A stretch of DNA of 13,240 nucleotides from Nanobdellota archaeon (lineage in GTDB: Archaea > Nanobdellota > Nanobdellia > Pacearchaeales > GW2011-AR1): assembly GCA_018816625.1 (NCBI GenBank), contig JAHIVR010000028.1:1-13240 (forward strand). The letters are read 5' to 3'. Shown piece after piece: positions 5,985-12,886 of this stretch. The position numbers and the translations under genes are program-made. How positions within the stretch are numbered: the stretch's first letter is position 1; each line of letters begins with the position of its first letter. The notes under the pieces were generated by a model, which was not told where the DNA came from, did no database searches, and was given only the letters and a program-made list of their open reading frames with translations.

Positions 5985-5995
5985 AGTATTTAAAT
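5985..5995 (-). promoter_or_regulatory. TATA box of the RHH-HNH operon, with a small palindrome below it
   Basis: The minus strand reads ATTTAAATACT, centred about 28 bases before the ATG at 5962. Between it and the start lies TAATATTA (5964-5971), an 8-bp palindrome that could be an RHH half-operator, although such palindromes are common in AT-rich DNA. Confidence 0.5.
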
Positions 5996-6019
5996 GTTTC
6001 TCAGTAAAAAATGATTTCA

Positions 6020-6049
6020 TTTTCTTTCTAAAAAGAAAAAGCAAAAAAA
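6020..6049 (-). terminator. Hairpin and T-rich tract downstream of the 115-residue gene
   Basis: TTTTCTTT (6020-6027) pairs perfectly with AAAGAAAA (6032-6039) around a 4-base loop. The minus strand also has T runs at 6036-6049. It lies about 90-120 bases past the stop of the minus-strand gene that ends at 6138. The rest of the gap 5996-6137 shows no gene. Confidence 0.3.
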
Positions 6050-6137
6050 GACATGCCCCAGATTTAAGGAAATTACTAAAAACTAGCCAGAAATAAGAGA
6101 GATTTTAGAAATGTGGGAAAGGGGATTAGAATTTCCA

Positions 6138-6485
6138 CTAATTCAATCTTAACAAATATTCTTCCCAAGAAGCCTCATCCCTAACCACAGAGAGATTCCT
6201 ATCATAGTGAAGCCTTCTTGAATTATAAACTCTTTCAGGCCTTTCTATCTTCCCCCTATCACTTGAAAAAGAAAAAGCCTCAAAATGCAATCCTCTTGAT
6301 TTGGGAATCGCCATCTCAAAATGCTCTTCTATATCGCTAACAGGAGATAGCTCACTGAGAAGCCTCTCTCTTATTAAACTTATTTGTCTAGGGGCGTTAA
6401 CCAAAGCCACAGTCCACCTATGTCTTTGAGGAACTTGTTCTCCAACATCTGTTTTCATATACCAACAAAGTTGTCTGTTAACCAT
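6138..6485 (-). CDS. Hypothetical protein, 115 residues, Arg-rich
   Basis: I do not recognise this protein. It has no signal peptide or membrane helix. It is rich in Arg (about 15) and poor in Lys (3), unlike its neighbours, where Lys dominates. It contains WYMKTDVGEQVPQRHRWT near the N-terminus and a WEEYLLRLN end. It is probably a small soluble protein with mixed strands and helices. Expression is supported by a TATA-like TAAATATATA on the minus strand at 6507-6516, about 26 bases before the ATG at 6485. It is divergent from the MFS transporter gene, with 43 bases between start codons, but no functional link can be shown. The odd amino-acid composition could mean transfer from elsewhere or a nucleic-acid-binding role. 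Confidence 0.65.
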   Translation of the reverse strand: MVNRQLCWYMKTDVGEQVPQRHRWTVALVNAPRQISLIRERLLSELSPVSDIEEHFEMAIPKSRGLHFEAFSFSSDRGKIERPERVYNSRRLHYDRNLSVVRDEASWEEYLLRLN

Positions 6486-6506
6486 ACATTTTTAAGAAAT
6501 AAAGAG

Positions 6507-6516
6507 TATATATTTA
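6507..6516 (-). promoter_or_regulatory. TATA box for the 115-residue gene in the divergent spacer
   Basis: TATATATTTA on the plus strand lies only 13 bases before the MFS start at 6529 but about 26 from the minus-strand start at 6485. It therefore fits the minus-strand gene. No equally good box is visible for the MFS gene. Confidence 0.4.
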
Positions 6517-6528
6517 TTATTGTGAAAG

Positions 6529-7905
6529 ATGGTGAATAAACTAGAAGAAATTAAGCTAAAAAAAAGGTCTAGAAAACGAAGCATAAAAGAGGGTATTTTT
6601 GCGGCTGCAAGAACCTCTTTCGGAGACTATTACGTCTCTCCATTCGCGATTGCTATAAATGCAAGCAACTCAATGGTTGCACTATTGTCCTCCATAGCCG
6701 GATTACTAGGGCCATTAAGCCAGGTATTTGGATCAAAACTAATAGAAAAACACCCAAGAAAAAAAATACTCTCAAAAAGCGTTTCAATAGAAATTTTAAT
6801 GTGGATTCCATTCATTGCGATATCCATTCTTTATTACAAAGGCCTCTTACTTGAAATTCTCCCCCTCTTTTTATTAATTGCCTTTGCCTGTTTCACAATA
6901 TTTCAGAATGCTGGGCACCCGGCCTGGTTTTCATGGGTGGGAGATCTTGTTGATGAAAAACACCGAGGAAGATGGTTTGCAAAAAGAAATCTTTTAATAG
7001 GTTTTGTCTCCATAGTCCTAGCAATAATTGCATCGTTTCTACTAGATTATTTCAAGAATAAGGGCCTAATTATGTTCGGTTTTGTCACACTATTCTCACT
7101 AGCACTAATTATGAGGTTCATGTCTTGGAAAGAGTTAAGAAAGCAATACGAACCAAAGATAAAGATAAAGAAAAAAGATTCTTTTTCCTTTCTGGAGTTC
7201 ATAATAAACGCGCCAAAAAATAATTTTGGAAAATTTGCTCTTTTTAGGGCCTCTATATCATTTTCGGCAGCCATTTGCGCACCACTAATTGCAGTATATC
7301 TATTAAGAAATCTTAGTTTTTCCTACAAAGAATACATCTTAATAACTTTAGGAGGAACCTTCATCTCATTATTCTTCTTAGAACTATGGGGAAAATTTGC
7401 AGATAAATACGGTAACTACAGAACAATAATTATAGCCTCAATATTAATTCCTTTAGAACCACTACTCTGGGTTTTACATTACTCTATATGGTATCTCTTA
7501 TTCGTACCAGCCCTAATAAGTGGGATTGCCTGGGCAGGACTACAACTATCGGCAGGAAATTTCATTTATGATAGTGTATCTCCTCAAAAAAGAGGGGCCG
7601 CGGTGTCTTACTTCAACATGTTATGGGGAATTGGAGTTTTTTTAGGGGCGGGTTTAGGCGCCCTACTTATTAATTTCCTAAATACAGAAATAGTAACTCC
7701 GATAGTAGCAATATTTATCATAAGTGCCATAGCAAGAGCAATAGCAGCAATACTCTGGCTTCCAAGGATAAAAGAAATAAGAAAAACTCAAAGATTTAGA
7801 GGAGAAACGGTTTTCAAACACCTCCTATTTAAAGACGCAAAACCAACAATAATAAAAGAAGTTCACGAGATTATGACAATAAAGAATTATTTCCATTTAA
7901 AGTAG
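6529..7905 (+). CDS. MFS-family membrane transporter
   Basis: This 458-residue polytopic membrane protein has about 11-12 hydrophobic segments from residue 35 to 430, after a very basic N-terminal tail (KLKKRSRKRS). MFS loop signatures are visible: GDLVDEKHRGRWFAKRN (138-154) between early helices, a common variant in uncharacterised archaeal and bacterial MFS proteins, and GKFADKYGNYRT (288-299) at the start of the second half, matching motif A (GxxxDRxGxR-like). A cytoplasmic loop rich in Lys (201-222) separates the two six-helix halves. A substrate cannot be predicted; drug, sugar and metabolite transport are all possible. It is transcribed divergently from the 115-residue protein gene and stands alone. 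Confidence 0.88.
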   Translation: MVNKLEEIKLKKRSRKRSIKEGIFAAARTSFGDYYVSPFAIAINASNSMVALLSSIAGLLGPLSQVFGSKLIEKHPRKKILSKSVSIEILMWIPFIAISILYYKGLLLEILPLFLLIAFACFTIFQNAGHPAWFSWVGDLVDEKHRGRWFAKRNLLIGFVSIVLAIIASFLLDYFKNKGLIMFGFVTLFSLALIMRFMSWKELRKQYEPKIKIKKKDSFSFLEFIINAPKNNFGKFALFRASISFSAAICAPLIAVYLLRNLSFSYKEYILITLGGTFISLFFLELWGKFADKYGNYRTIIIASILIPLEPLLWVLHYSIWYLLFVPALISGIAWAGLQLSAGNFIYDSVSPQKRGAAVSYFNMLWGIGVFLGAGLGALLINFLNTEIVTPIVAIFIISAIARAIAAILWLPRIKEIRKTQRFRGETVFKHLLFKDAKPTIIKEVHEIMTIKNYFHLK

Positions 7906-7936
7906 GAGATTAAAACTATTTTACACCCTAGAAAAC

Positions 7937-7945
7937 TATTTAAAA
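7937..7945 (+). promoter_or_regulatory. TATA box with short leader and GAGG site before the zinc-ribbon gene
   Basis: TATTTAAAA is centred about 42 bases before the ATG at 7983, so transcription would start near 7967. GAGG (7968-7971) lies 11 bases before the ATG, a possible ribosome-binding site. Unlike most genes here this one may have a short leader. A weaker AT-rich stretch at 7953-7963 could instead give a leaderless message. Confidence 0.35.
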
Positions 7946-7982
7946 CAACTCCTTTTAATTTTAAGAAGAGGATAACCCAAAA

Positions 7983-8654
7983 ATGTTTAACAAGAAAAAA
8001 TGCAGAAAATGTGGAGAAAAACTAAATAAGAGTTTTGATTACTGTCCTAGTTGTGGCCTTAAAATTGGTGAAGAAGAAGACTGGGGAATGTTAGGAAAAA
8101 ACGATTTTGTCCCAGAACAAGATCCTTTCTCTCAATTGTTTTCTGGAGGAATGGGGGGGAAAATGTTTAATAGGATGTTAAGTGGAGCGATGAAGATGAT
8201 AGAAAGAGAGATGCAAAAAAATATGAAAGAGGCTAAAAGTATTGAAAAGCAAGTTCCGCTAAAAACTAATTTTGAATTATATGTTAATGGAAAAAGAATC
8301 TCCCCAGAGAATATAAAGATAACAAGGAAAATTCCAACACAAGATAAACCCTCAGTAAAAAAAATGCCCAAAAACACCTGGGACAATGATACAATAAAGA
8401 GATTTTCAGACCTGCCAAAAAAAGAACCAAAAACTAACGTGAGAAGACTTTCAAACAAAGTCATATACGAATTAGAAGTTCCTGGAGTAAAAGAAGCAAA
8501 AGATATTTCAATAGTAAAATTAGAAAACAGTATAGAAATAAAGGCAATAAGTGAAAAGCATGCATACAAAAAACTAATTGCAATAGACCTTCCTATAAGC
8601 AAGTATGTCCTTGAAAAAGGAAAACTTATTCTAGAATTGGGTGTTAAAGAATAA
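7983..8654 (+). CDS. Zinc-ribbon protein with C-terminal Hsp20/alpha-crystallin-like domain
   Basis: This 223-residue protein starts with a zinc ribbon, CRKC (C7, C10) and CPSC (C21, C24), that should bind one Zn. A flexible Gly/Met-rich stretch (54-82, GGMGGKMFNRMLSGAM) and a charged linker follow. Residues about 154-222 look like an alpha-crystallin/CS beta-sandwich: VIYELEVPGVKEAKDISI, then IEIKA and LPISKYVLEKGKLILEL, with the xLPGV-like turn typical of Hsp20. This suggests a chaperone-like or protein-binding module linked to a Zn ribbon. The C-terminal I-x-I anchor of oligomeric Hsp20s is not obvious, so large assemblies are uncertain. It stands alone between the MFS gene and a small secreted-protein gene. 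Confidence 0.8.
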   Translation: MFNKKKCRKCGEKLNKSFDYCPSCGLKIGEEEDWGMLGKNDFVPEQDPFSQLFSGGMGGKMFNRMLSGAMKMIEREMQKNMKEAKSIEKQVPLKTNFELYVNGKRISPENIKITRKIPTQDKPSVKKMPKNTWDNDTIKRFSDLPKKEPKTNVRRLSNKVIYELEVPGVKEAKDISIVKLENSIEIKAISEKHAYKKLIAIDLPISKYVLEKGKLILELGVKE

Positions 8655-8662
8655 TTTAAATA
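8655..8662 (+). promoter_or_regulatory. TATA box of the small secreted-protein gene
   Basis: TTTAAATA is centred about 25 bases before the ATG at 8684. It starts immediately after the zinc-ribbon gene stop codon, so the two genes are likely separate transcription units. Confidence 0.5.
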
Positions 8663-8683
8663 GTAAAAATTCTTTTCTCCTAT

Positions 8684-9061
8684 ATGGAAAAACCAAAAAA
8701 GAAGTTCACATTAATAATTATCCTTCTTTTATTGGGTGCCGTGGCACTAACAATATACAGTAGACTCGATTCAGAAGAAAATAAAAATACTTTCGAAGAA
8801 GGGGACGCAATAGATTCTTTTGGAGAAATAATAGGAAGCTGTAGTTATAACACAACTATTCACGAGGAAGATGGAATTTCATCAACCACTACAAAAACTA
8901 TTTTCTACGATCCAGGAAAAAATTATCTTGGAGAGTGTCATTCATATAGTGGTCCTGGAGCTTCCGGAGGAGCCGGTACAGGATGTTCAGGAGATATCGC
9001 AATAAACACAGGAAATTTTGGACAGACCTGGACAGACCACACATGTACTGCTTGGGATTAA
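8684..9061 (+). CDS. Small secreted or membrane-anchored Cys-containing protein
   Basis: This is an unrecognised 125-residue protein. Residues 1-7 are basic and 8-25 (FTLIIILLLLGAVALTIY) form one hydrophobic helix, a signal anchor or uncleaved signal peptide. The rest is acidic, then Ser/Thr/Gly-rich, with four Cys (in GSCSY, GECHS, GTGCSG and HTCTAWD) that could form two disulphides outside the cell. A Gly/Ala/Ser-rich loop (PGASGGAGTG) precedes the last pair. Its stop codon directly abuts the glmS stop codon of the opposite strand, with no base between. It has its own TATA box. The function is unknown; it may be a minor surface protein. Confidence 0.72.
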   Translation: MEKPKKKFTLIIILLLLGAVALTIYSRLDSEENKNTFEEGDAIDSFGEIIGSCSYNTTIHEEDGISSTTTKTIFYDPGKNYLGECHSYSGPGASGGAGTGCSGDIAINTGNFGQTWTDHTCTAWD

Positions 9062-10861
9062 TTATTCTACTGTAACCGACTTTGCTAAATTTCTAGGTTT
9101 ATCTACATCCAATCCCCTTAAATCGGCAATGTGATAAGCTAAAAGTTGTAAAGGAATTGAATTTAGAATTGGAGACAATTCACATATTGTTGAAGGAACT
9201 TTCATGACATAATCAGATAACCTATTTATTACAACATCATCCCTGTCAGTGACAGTAATTATCACACCCCCTCTTGATTTCACCTCCTCCATATTGCTCA
9301 ATATCTTTTCATAAGTGGCCCCGTTTGTTGCAATAAAGACAACCGGCATATGCTCATCTATAAGGGCTATTGGTCCGTGCTTCATCTCCGCTGCAGGATA
9401 CCCTTCAGCATGAATATAGGAAATTTCTTTTAACTTCAAAGCTCCTTCAAGTGCAACCGGAAAATTAATTCCCCTCCCCAAATACAAAAAATTCTTTATA
9501 TTTTTAAAATTACTAGCAACATTTTTTATCTCTTCTGATTGTAACAAACACTCAGAAACCTTCTTTGAGATAATCTTAAGTTCATCGAAAATCTTTGCAT
9601 CAACCCCAAGACCTTTCTGTTGAGCCATATGCAAAGCAAAAATAAAAAGTGTCAAAACCTGAGAAGTAAACGCTTTTGTACTTGCAACTCCTATTTCGGG
9701 ACCAGCATGTAGATATATTCCGGAACCAGACTCTCTAGCAATAGTTGACCCAACAACATTTATTATCCCCATTGTGTGTGCCCCCTTACTTTTAGCCTCT
9801 CTCAAAGCAGCCAGAGTATCAGCAGTCTCTCCTGATTGGGAAATCACAATGACTAAATCCTGGGAGTTTAACAAAGGATTTCTATATCTAAACTCAGAAG
9901 CATAATCAACCTCAACAGGAATTCCAACCATCTTCTCAATAAGATGCTTACCTATTAAAGCAGAATGCCAGCTAGTTCCACAAGCAGTGATAAGAATTCT
10001 TTTTATGTTTTTATAATCAACATCCACACTGGATTTTGTCTCGTTCCCTTTAACCCTCCCTCTTAAAACATTCTCTAAAGAAGAAGGCTGCTCAAAAATC
10101 TCCTTTAACATAAAGTGTTTAAAACCCTTTTTCTCAATCTGCCCAACATTCCATTTAATCTCATGAATCTCTGGATCAACATTTCCTCCATCAATATTCC
10201 TTATATTATACTCTTTTTTATTTATTGAAGCAACCTCATCGTCGTTAAGATAAATAACCCTTCTAGTGTGGTTAAGAATAGCTGTAGCATCAGAAGAGAC
10301 AAACATCTCATTATTCCCTATACCTATTATCAAAGGTGAACCCTTTCTTGCAACACATATTTTTTCCTCGTTCTTACTCAAAACAACAAGTCCAAAAGTT
10401 CCTTCCACTAGTCTCAAGGCCCCAATCAAAGCCTCCTCCAAATCCCCATCATAAAATTTCTCTATTAAATGCGCAAGTACTTCCGAATCAGTGTCAGAAA
10501 TTATTGTGTGCCCTTCGGCAATTAATAATTCCCTAAGCGCAGAATGATTTTCAATTATCCCGTTATGGGCAATTGAAATATCCCCTTTACAATCAGTATG
10601 TGGGTGCGCATTTATTTTACTAGGCTCACCGTGAGTAGCCCATCTTGTATGGGCAATTCCAACATTTCCTCTAGAACCTCTTAACTCCACAGAGTCATCA
10701 AACTCAGAAATCTTTCCTTTATCTTTTATAACTTTCAAAACACCATTATCCAATAAACAAAATCCGGCACTATCATAACCCCTATATTCAAGTTTTTTTA
10801 AACCATCCAAAAGAATTGGGGCTGCTTCCTTCTCTCCTATATATCCTATGATTCCACACAT
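9062..10861 (-). CDS. glmS: Glutamine-fructose-6-phosphate aminotransferase (isomerizing)
   Basis: This 599-residue cytoplasmic enzyme makes glucosamine-6-phosphate from fructose-6-phosphate and glutamine, the first step to UDP-GlcNAc for surface glycans. The N-terminal class II glutaminase domain starts with the catalytic Cys2 (MCGIIGYIG) and has YRGYDSAG (26-33), HTRWATHG (71-78), NAHPH (84-88) and HNGIIEN (99-105). Two SIS sugar-isomerase domains follow, with CGTSWHSA (294-301) and SQSGET (341-346). The conserved end (PRNLAKSVTVE) is intact. Length is normal for GlmS. The start fits a leaderless message from the TATA box at 10884-10892. No glmS ribozyme is visible upstream, as expected outside Gram-positive bacteria. 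Confidence 0.97.
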   Translation of the reverse strand: MCGIIGYIGEKEAAPILLDGLKKLEYRGYDSAGFCLLDNGVLKVIKDKGKISEFDDSVELRGSRGNVGIAHTRWATHGEPSKINAHPHTDCKGDISIAHNGIIENHSALRELLIAEGHTIISDTDSEVLAHLIEKFYDGDLEEALIGALRLVEGTFGLVVLSKNEEKICVARKGSPLIIGIGNNEMFVSSDATAILNHTRRVIYLNDDEVASINKKEYNIRNIDGGNVDPEIHEIKWNVGQIEKKGFKHFMLKEIFEQPSSLENVLRGRVKGNETKSSVDVDYKNIKRILITACGTSWHSALIGKHLIEKMVGIPVEVDYASEFRYRNPLLNSQDLVIVISQSGETADTLAALREAKSKGAHTMGIINVVGSTIARESGSGIYLHAGPEIGVASTKAFTSQVLTLFIFALHMAQQKGLGVDAKIFDELKIISKKVSECLLQSEEIKNVASNFKNIKNFLYLGRGINFPVALEGALKLKEISYIHAEGYPAAEMKHGPIALIDEHMPVVFIATNGATYEKILSNMEEVKSRGGVIITVTDRDDVVINRLSDYVMKVPSTICELSPILNSIPLQLLAYHIADLRGLDVDKPRNLAKSVTVE

Positions 10862-10883
10862 GCGTATCTAAAACTCCAAATCA

Positions 10884-10892
10884 CTTTTAAAG
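10884..10892 (-). promoter_or_regulatory. TATA box of glmS
   Basis: The minus strand reads CTTTAAAAG, centred about 27 bases before the glmS ATG at 10861. The gap up to the repeats (10893-10920) shows nothing else. Confidence 0.55.
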
Positions 10893-10920
10893 ACTTATGT
10901 AATAAAAATACAGATTTTGA

Positions 10921-11028
10921 ATATGAGACTGCACTAAACCGGCCACGCTTGGACGGAAATCGTGCAATAAGAAGATATGAGACTGCACTAAACCGGCCAC
11001 GCTTGGACGGAAATCGTGCAATAAGAAG
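10921..11028 (-). repeat. Two identical 54-bp tandem repeats with hairpin core
   Basis: The copies at 10921-10974 and 10975-11028 are identical. The first 14 bases of the unit recur a third time at 11029-11042, inside the tRNA-Ile 3' end and its flank. On the minus strand each unit ends with GTGCAGTCTCATAT, a copy of the last T-stem bases, acceptor strand, discriminator and flank of tRNA-Ile. Each unit can form a 37-base hairpin on either strand: outer stem TGCAC/GTGCA, then inner arms CCGGCCA and TGGACGG (plus strand) around CGCT with one mismatch. The core is GC-rich against an AT-rich background. It lies downstream of the tRNA in its direction of transcription. Confidence 0.85.
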
Positions 11029-11031
11029 ATA

Positions 11032-11105
11032 TGAGACTGCACGGATTTGAACCGTGGACCCCTGCCTTATCAGAGCAGTGCTCTACCAGGCTGAGCTACA
11101 GCCTC
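11032..11105 (-). tRNA. tRNA-Ile(GAT)
   Basis: The minus strand folds as a complete cloverleaf of 74 bases. Acceptor GAGGCTG pairs with CAGTCTC, the D arm is GCTC/GAGC, and the anticodon stem CTGCT/GGCAG closes CTGATAA, so the anticodon is GAT. The T arm CACGG/CCGTG closes TTCAAAT. The discriminator is A and no CCA is encoded. There is no intron. A TATA box at 11132-11139 (minus strand TTTATAAA) lies about 30 bases upstream of the 5' end. Confidence 0.95.
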
Positions 11106-11131
11106 ATATATAAAAAAATAAAGAGAATTCA

Positions 11132-11139
11132 TTTATAAA
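11132..11139 (-). promoter_or_regulatory. TATA box of tRNA-Ile
   Basis: The minus strand reads TTTATAAA within AGGTTTATAAATG, about 30 bases before the tRNA 5' end at 11105. A similar TATAAACCTAA stretch (plus strand, 11183-11193) has no assigned gene start at the right distance. Confidence 0.5.
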
Positions 11140-11206
11140 CCTAACCCATGCATACTTCTTTGTATCTAAAACAACTCGTCAATTATAAACCTAATTCAAA
11201 CAAAGC

Positions 11207-11216
11207 TTTTTAAAGC
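11207..11216 (+). promoter_or_regulatory. TATA box of the membrane protein-rpl15e operon
   Basis: TTTTTAAAGC is centred about 25 bases before the ATG at 11236, fitting a leaderless first gene. Confidence 0.5.
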
Positions 11217-11235
11217 ATATTTCTTAATCAATATC

Positions 11236-11562
11236 ATGGGAAAAACAGCAGGTATGGTTTTGGGAATAGTTCTCTTGATAGTAGGTATAGCTATAGTTAT
11301 ATTTGGATTAACAAATGTTCTTGGGGCATCGCAAAATATCCAAAACATACAAGGTAGTTTCATGAACGCTAGCTTGGGGATAATGCTTATTTTCTTCGGA
11401 GCCATTTTAATCATCGCCGGAGGAGCAATTATATACCTTACAAATATAGGAAAAATATTTTCATACGTTGCTAAAGAAACAGCACCAGGAGTAGAAGTGG
11501 CAAGTCATGCACTAGGAAAAGGTCTAGCTTCTGGGGTCAAAAAAGGGTGGAAAGGAAAATGA
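11236..11562 (+). CDS. Small two-helix membrane protein
   Basis: This is an unrecognised 108-residue protein with two clear hydrophobic helices, about 5-27 (GMVLGIVLLIVGIAIVIFGL) and about 46-69, joined by a short polar loop rich in Gln/Asn (SQNIQNIQGS). The C-terminal third is soluble and basic, ending KKGWKGK, probably cytoplasmic. It is the first gene of an operon: its TGA stop overlaps the rpl15e start as ATGA (11559-11562). Linkage to a ribosomal protein suggests constitutive expression, not a ribosomal role. Confidence 0.75.
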   Translation: MGKTAGMVLGIVLLIVGIAIVIFGLTNVLGASQNIQNIQGSFMNASLGIMLIFFGAILIIAGGAIIYLTNIGKIFSYVAKETAPGVEVASHALGKGLASGVKKGWKGK

Positions 11563-12131
11563 CAAAAGGAATGTACCATTATGTAAAGCAAGCATGGAAA
11601 AAACCTGATGAAAAGATTCTAAGAGACAGAATGACTGAATGGAGAAAAAGCCCAGCACAAGTCAAGGTTGAACACCCGTTAAGAATAGATAGAGCAAGAA
11701 CACTTGGATACAAAGCAAAAAAGGGTTTCGTCATAATTAGAATAAGGTTAAAGCGTGGAGGCCACAAAAGGTCTCGACCAAATAAAGGAAGAAGATCCAA
11801 GAGACTTCACACAAGAAAAAACTTAAAAATGAACTACCAGTGGATTGCAGAAAGCAGAGTTCAAAACAAACACAAAAACCTAGAAGTCCTAAACTCATAT
11901 TTACTAGGAAAAGACGGAATAAACTATTTCTATGAGGTTATTTGTGTCGATCCAGAAAAACCAGAGATAAAATCCGACAAACAACTGAGTTGGATTGGAA
12001 AGCCAGGAAACAAAAAAAGAGTTCTTCGTGGTTTGACAAGTGTGAGCAAGAAATCGAGAGGATTAAGAAGCAAAGACCCAACAAGCAAAGTTAGGCCTAG
12101 CGTAAGGGCTGGAAAAAGAAGAGGAAAATAA
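11559..12131 (+). CDS. rpl15e: Ribosomal protein L15e (eL15)
   Basis: This basic protein of 190 residues belongs to the archaeal/eukaryotic eL15 family, a large-subunit protein absent from bacteria, and it supports an archaeal origin for the window. The family start pattern MYHYVKQAWKKP is seen at residues 5-16. Arg/Lys-rich stretches such as KRGGHKRSRPNKGRRSKR and the C-terminal RPSVRAGKRRGK contact 23S rRNA. An upstream in-frame ATG at 11547 would add MERK. I prefer 11559 because it forms the ATGA overlap with the membrane-protein gene and matches family length, with GGAAAGG just upstream as a possible ribosome-binding site. Confidence 0.95.
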   Translation: MTKGMYHYVKQAWKKPDEKILRDRMTEWRKSPAQVKVEHPLRIDRARTLGYKAKKGFVIIRIRLKRGGHKRSRPNKGRRSKRLHTRKNLKMNYQWIAESRVQNKHKNLEVLNSYLLGKDGINYFYEVICVDPEKPEIKSDKQLSWIGKPGNKKRVLRGLTSVSKKSRGLRSKDPTSKVRPSVRAGKRRGK

Positions 12132-12207
12132 TTCTATTTCCAGTAATAAAACTTTCAACCAAGACAGAATAATAAATATATCTAGATAGAAGAATTACCA
12201 CCACAAA

Positions 12208-12216
12208 CTTTATAAA
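12208..12216 (+). promoter_or_regulatory. TATA box of the superoxide dismutase gene
   Basis: CTTTATAAA is centred about 26 bases before the ATG at 12238. This spacing argues for that start over the in-frame ATG at 12220, which lies only about 8 bases from the box. Confidence 0.55.
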
Positions 12217-12237
12217 CATATGAACATATTTTCATAT

Positions 12238-12840
12238 ATGGCATTCGAATTACCACCCTTACCATATGATTACGACTCTTTAGAACCATACATAGATGAA
12301 GAAACAATGAAAATTCATCATGACAAACATCACAAAGCCTACACCGATAAACTTAATGTCGCAATAGAAGGTAATAAAGACCTACAGAATAAATCTGCAG
12401 AGGAGATATTAACAAACATAAATGAGGTACCACCTGAAATAAAACAAGCCGTTATCAATAATGGTGGGGGATACGTAAACCATTCCTTTTTTTGGGAGAT
12501 ACTAGAAAAAGATAAAGAATTCTCTGGAGAAATTGCTGAAGCAATAAATTCAAAATTTGGTGGTTTTGAAGGATTCAAAGAGGAATTCAAAAAAGCCGCA
12601 ACAACTCTCTTTGGTTCTGGATGGACGTGGCTTGTACTAAACAAAGGAGAACTAGAAATAATTCAAACAAAAAACCAAGACTCACCCTTAAGCTTGGGAA
12701 AAACACCACTAATAGCCCTAGATGTGTGGGAGCATGCATACTATCTTAAATACCAAAACAAGCGTCCCGATTATATTGAAGCATTTTTTAATGTAATAAA
12801 CTGGGAAAAGGTAAACGAACTATTTCTTGCTTCAGAATAA
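12238..12840 (+). CDS. sodA: Superoxide dismutase, Mn/Fe family, Mn-type residues
   Basis: This 200-residue cytoplasmic enzyme converts superoxide to O2 and H2O2. All four metal ligands are present: H27 (in MKIHHDKHHKAY), H82 (in YVNHSFFW), D162 and H166 (DVWEHAYY). G78 and Q147 (KNQDSPL) match the pattern of Mn-dependent or cambialistic enzymes, not strict Fe types. Y79 replaces the His usual in the GGH-x-NH motif of MnSODs. The C-terminal YIEAFFNVINW is typical. The chosen start (MAFELPPLPY) matches family N-termini and the promoter spacing; an upstream in-frame ATG at 12220 would add six residues. It is a single-gene unit between rpl15e and a DNA ligase gene. It shows that the organism meets oxygen or superoxide. 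Confidence 0.95.
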   Translation: MAFELPPLPYDYDSLEPYIDEETMKIHHDKHHKAYTDKLNVAIEGNKDLQNKSAEEILTNINEVPPEIKQAVINNGGGYVNHSFFWEILEKDKEFSGEIAEAINSKFGGFEGFKEEFKKAATTLFGSGWTWLVLNKGELEIIQTKNQDSPLSLGKTPLIALDVWEHAYYLKYQNKRPDYIEAFFNVINWEKVNELFLASE

Positions 12841-12858
12841 AGCAAAACAAGAGTAAAC

Positions 12859-12866
12859 TTAAATAC
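12859..12866 (+). promoter_or_regulatory. TATA box of the DNA ligase gene
   Basis: TTAAATAC is centred about 25 bases before the ATG at 12887, in the 46-base gap after sodA, giving a leaderless message. Confidence 0.5.
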
Positions 12867-12886
12867 CTCTTTTAATTCTTTATTTC

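Noticed and set aside
8132..8602. Minus-strand 156-residue hydrophobic frame opposite the zinc-ribbon gene.
   Set aside because: Antisense shadow; the plus-strand frame has clear Cys motifs and a domain pattern.
10921..11042. CRISPR array.
   Set aside because: Only two full head-to-tail copies with no variable spacers, and the unit includes a tRNA end.
12220..12237. Upstream ATG for the superoxide dismutase.
   Set aside because: It would add six residues not seen in the family and lies only about 8 bases from the TATA box; 12238 fits both.
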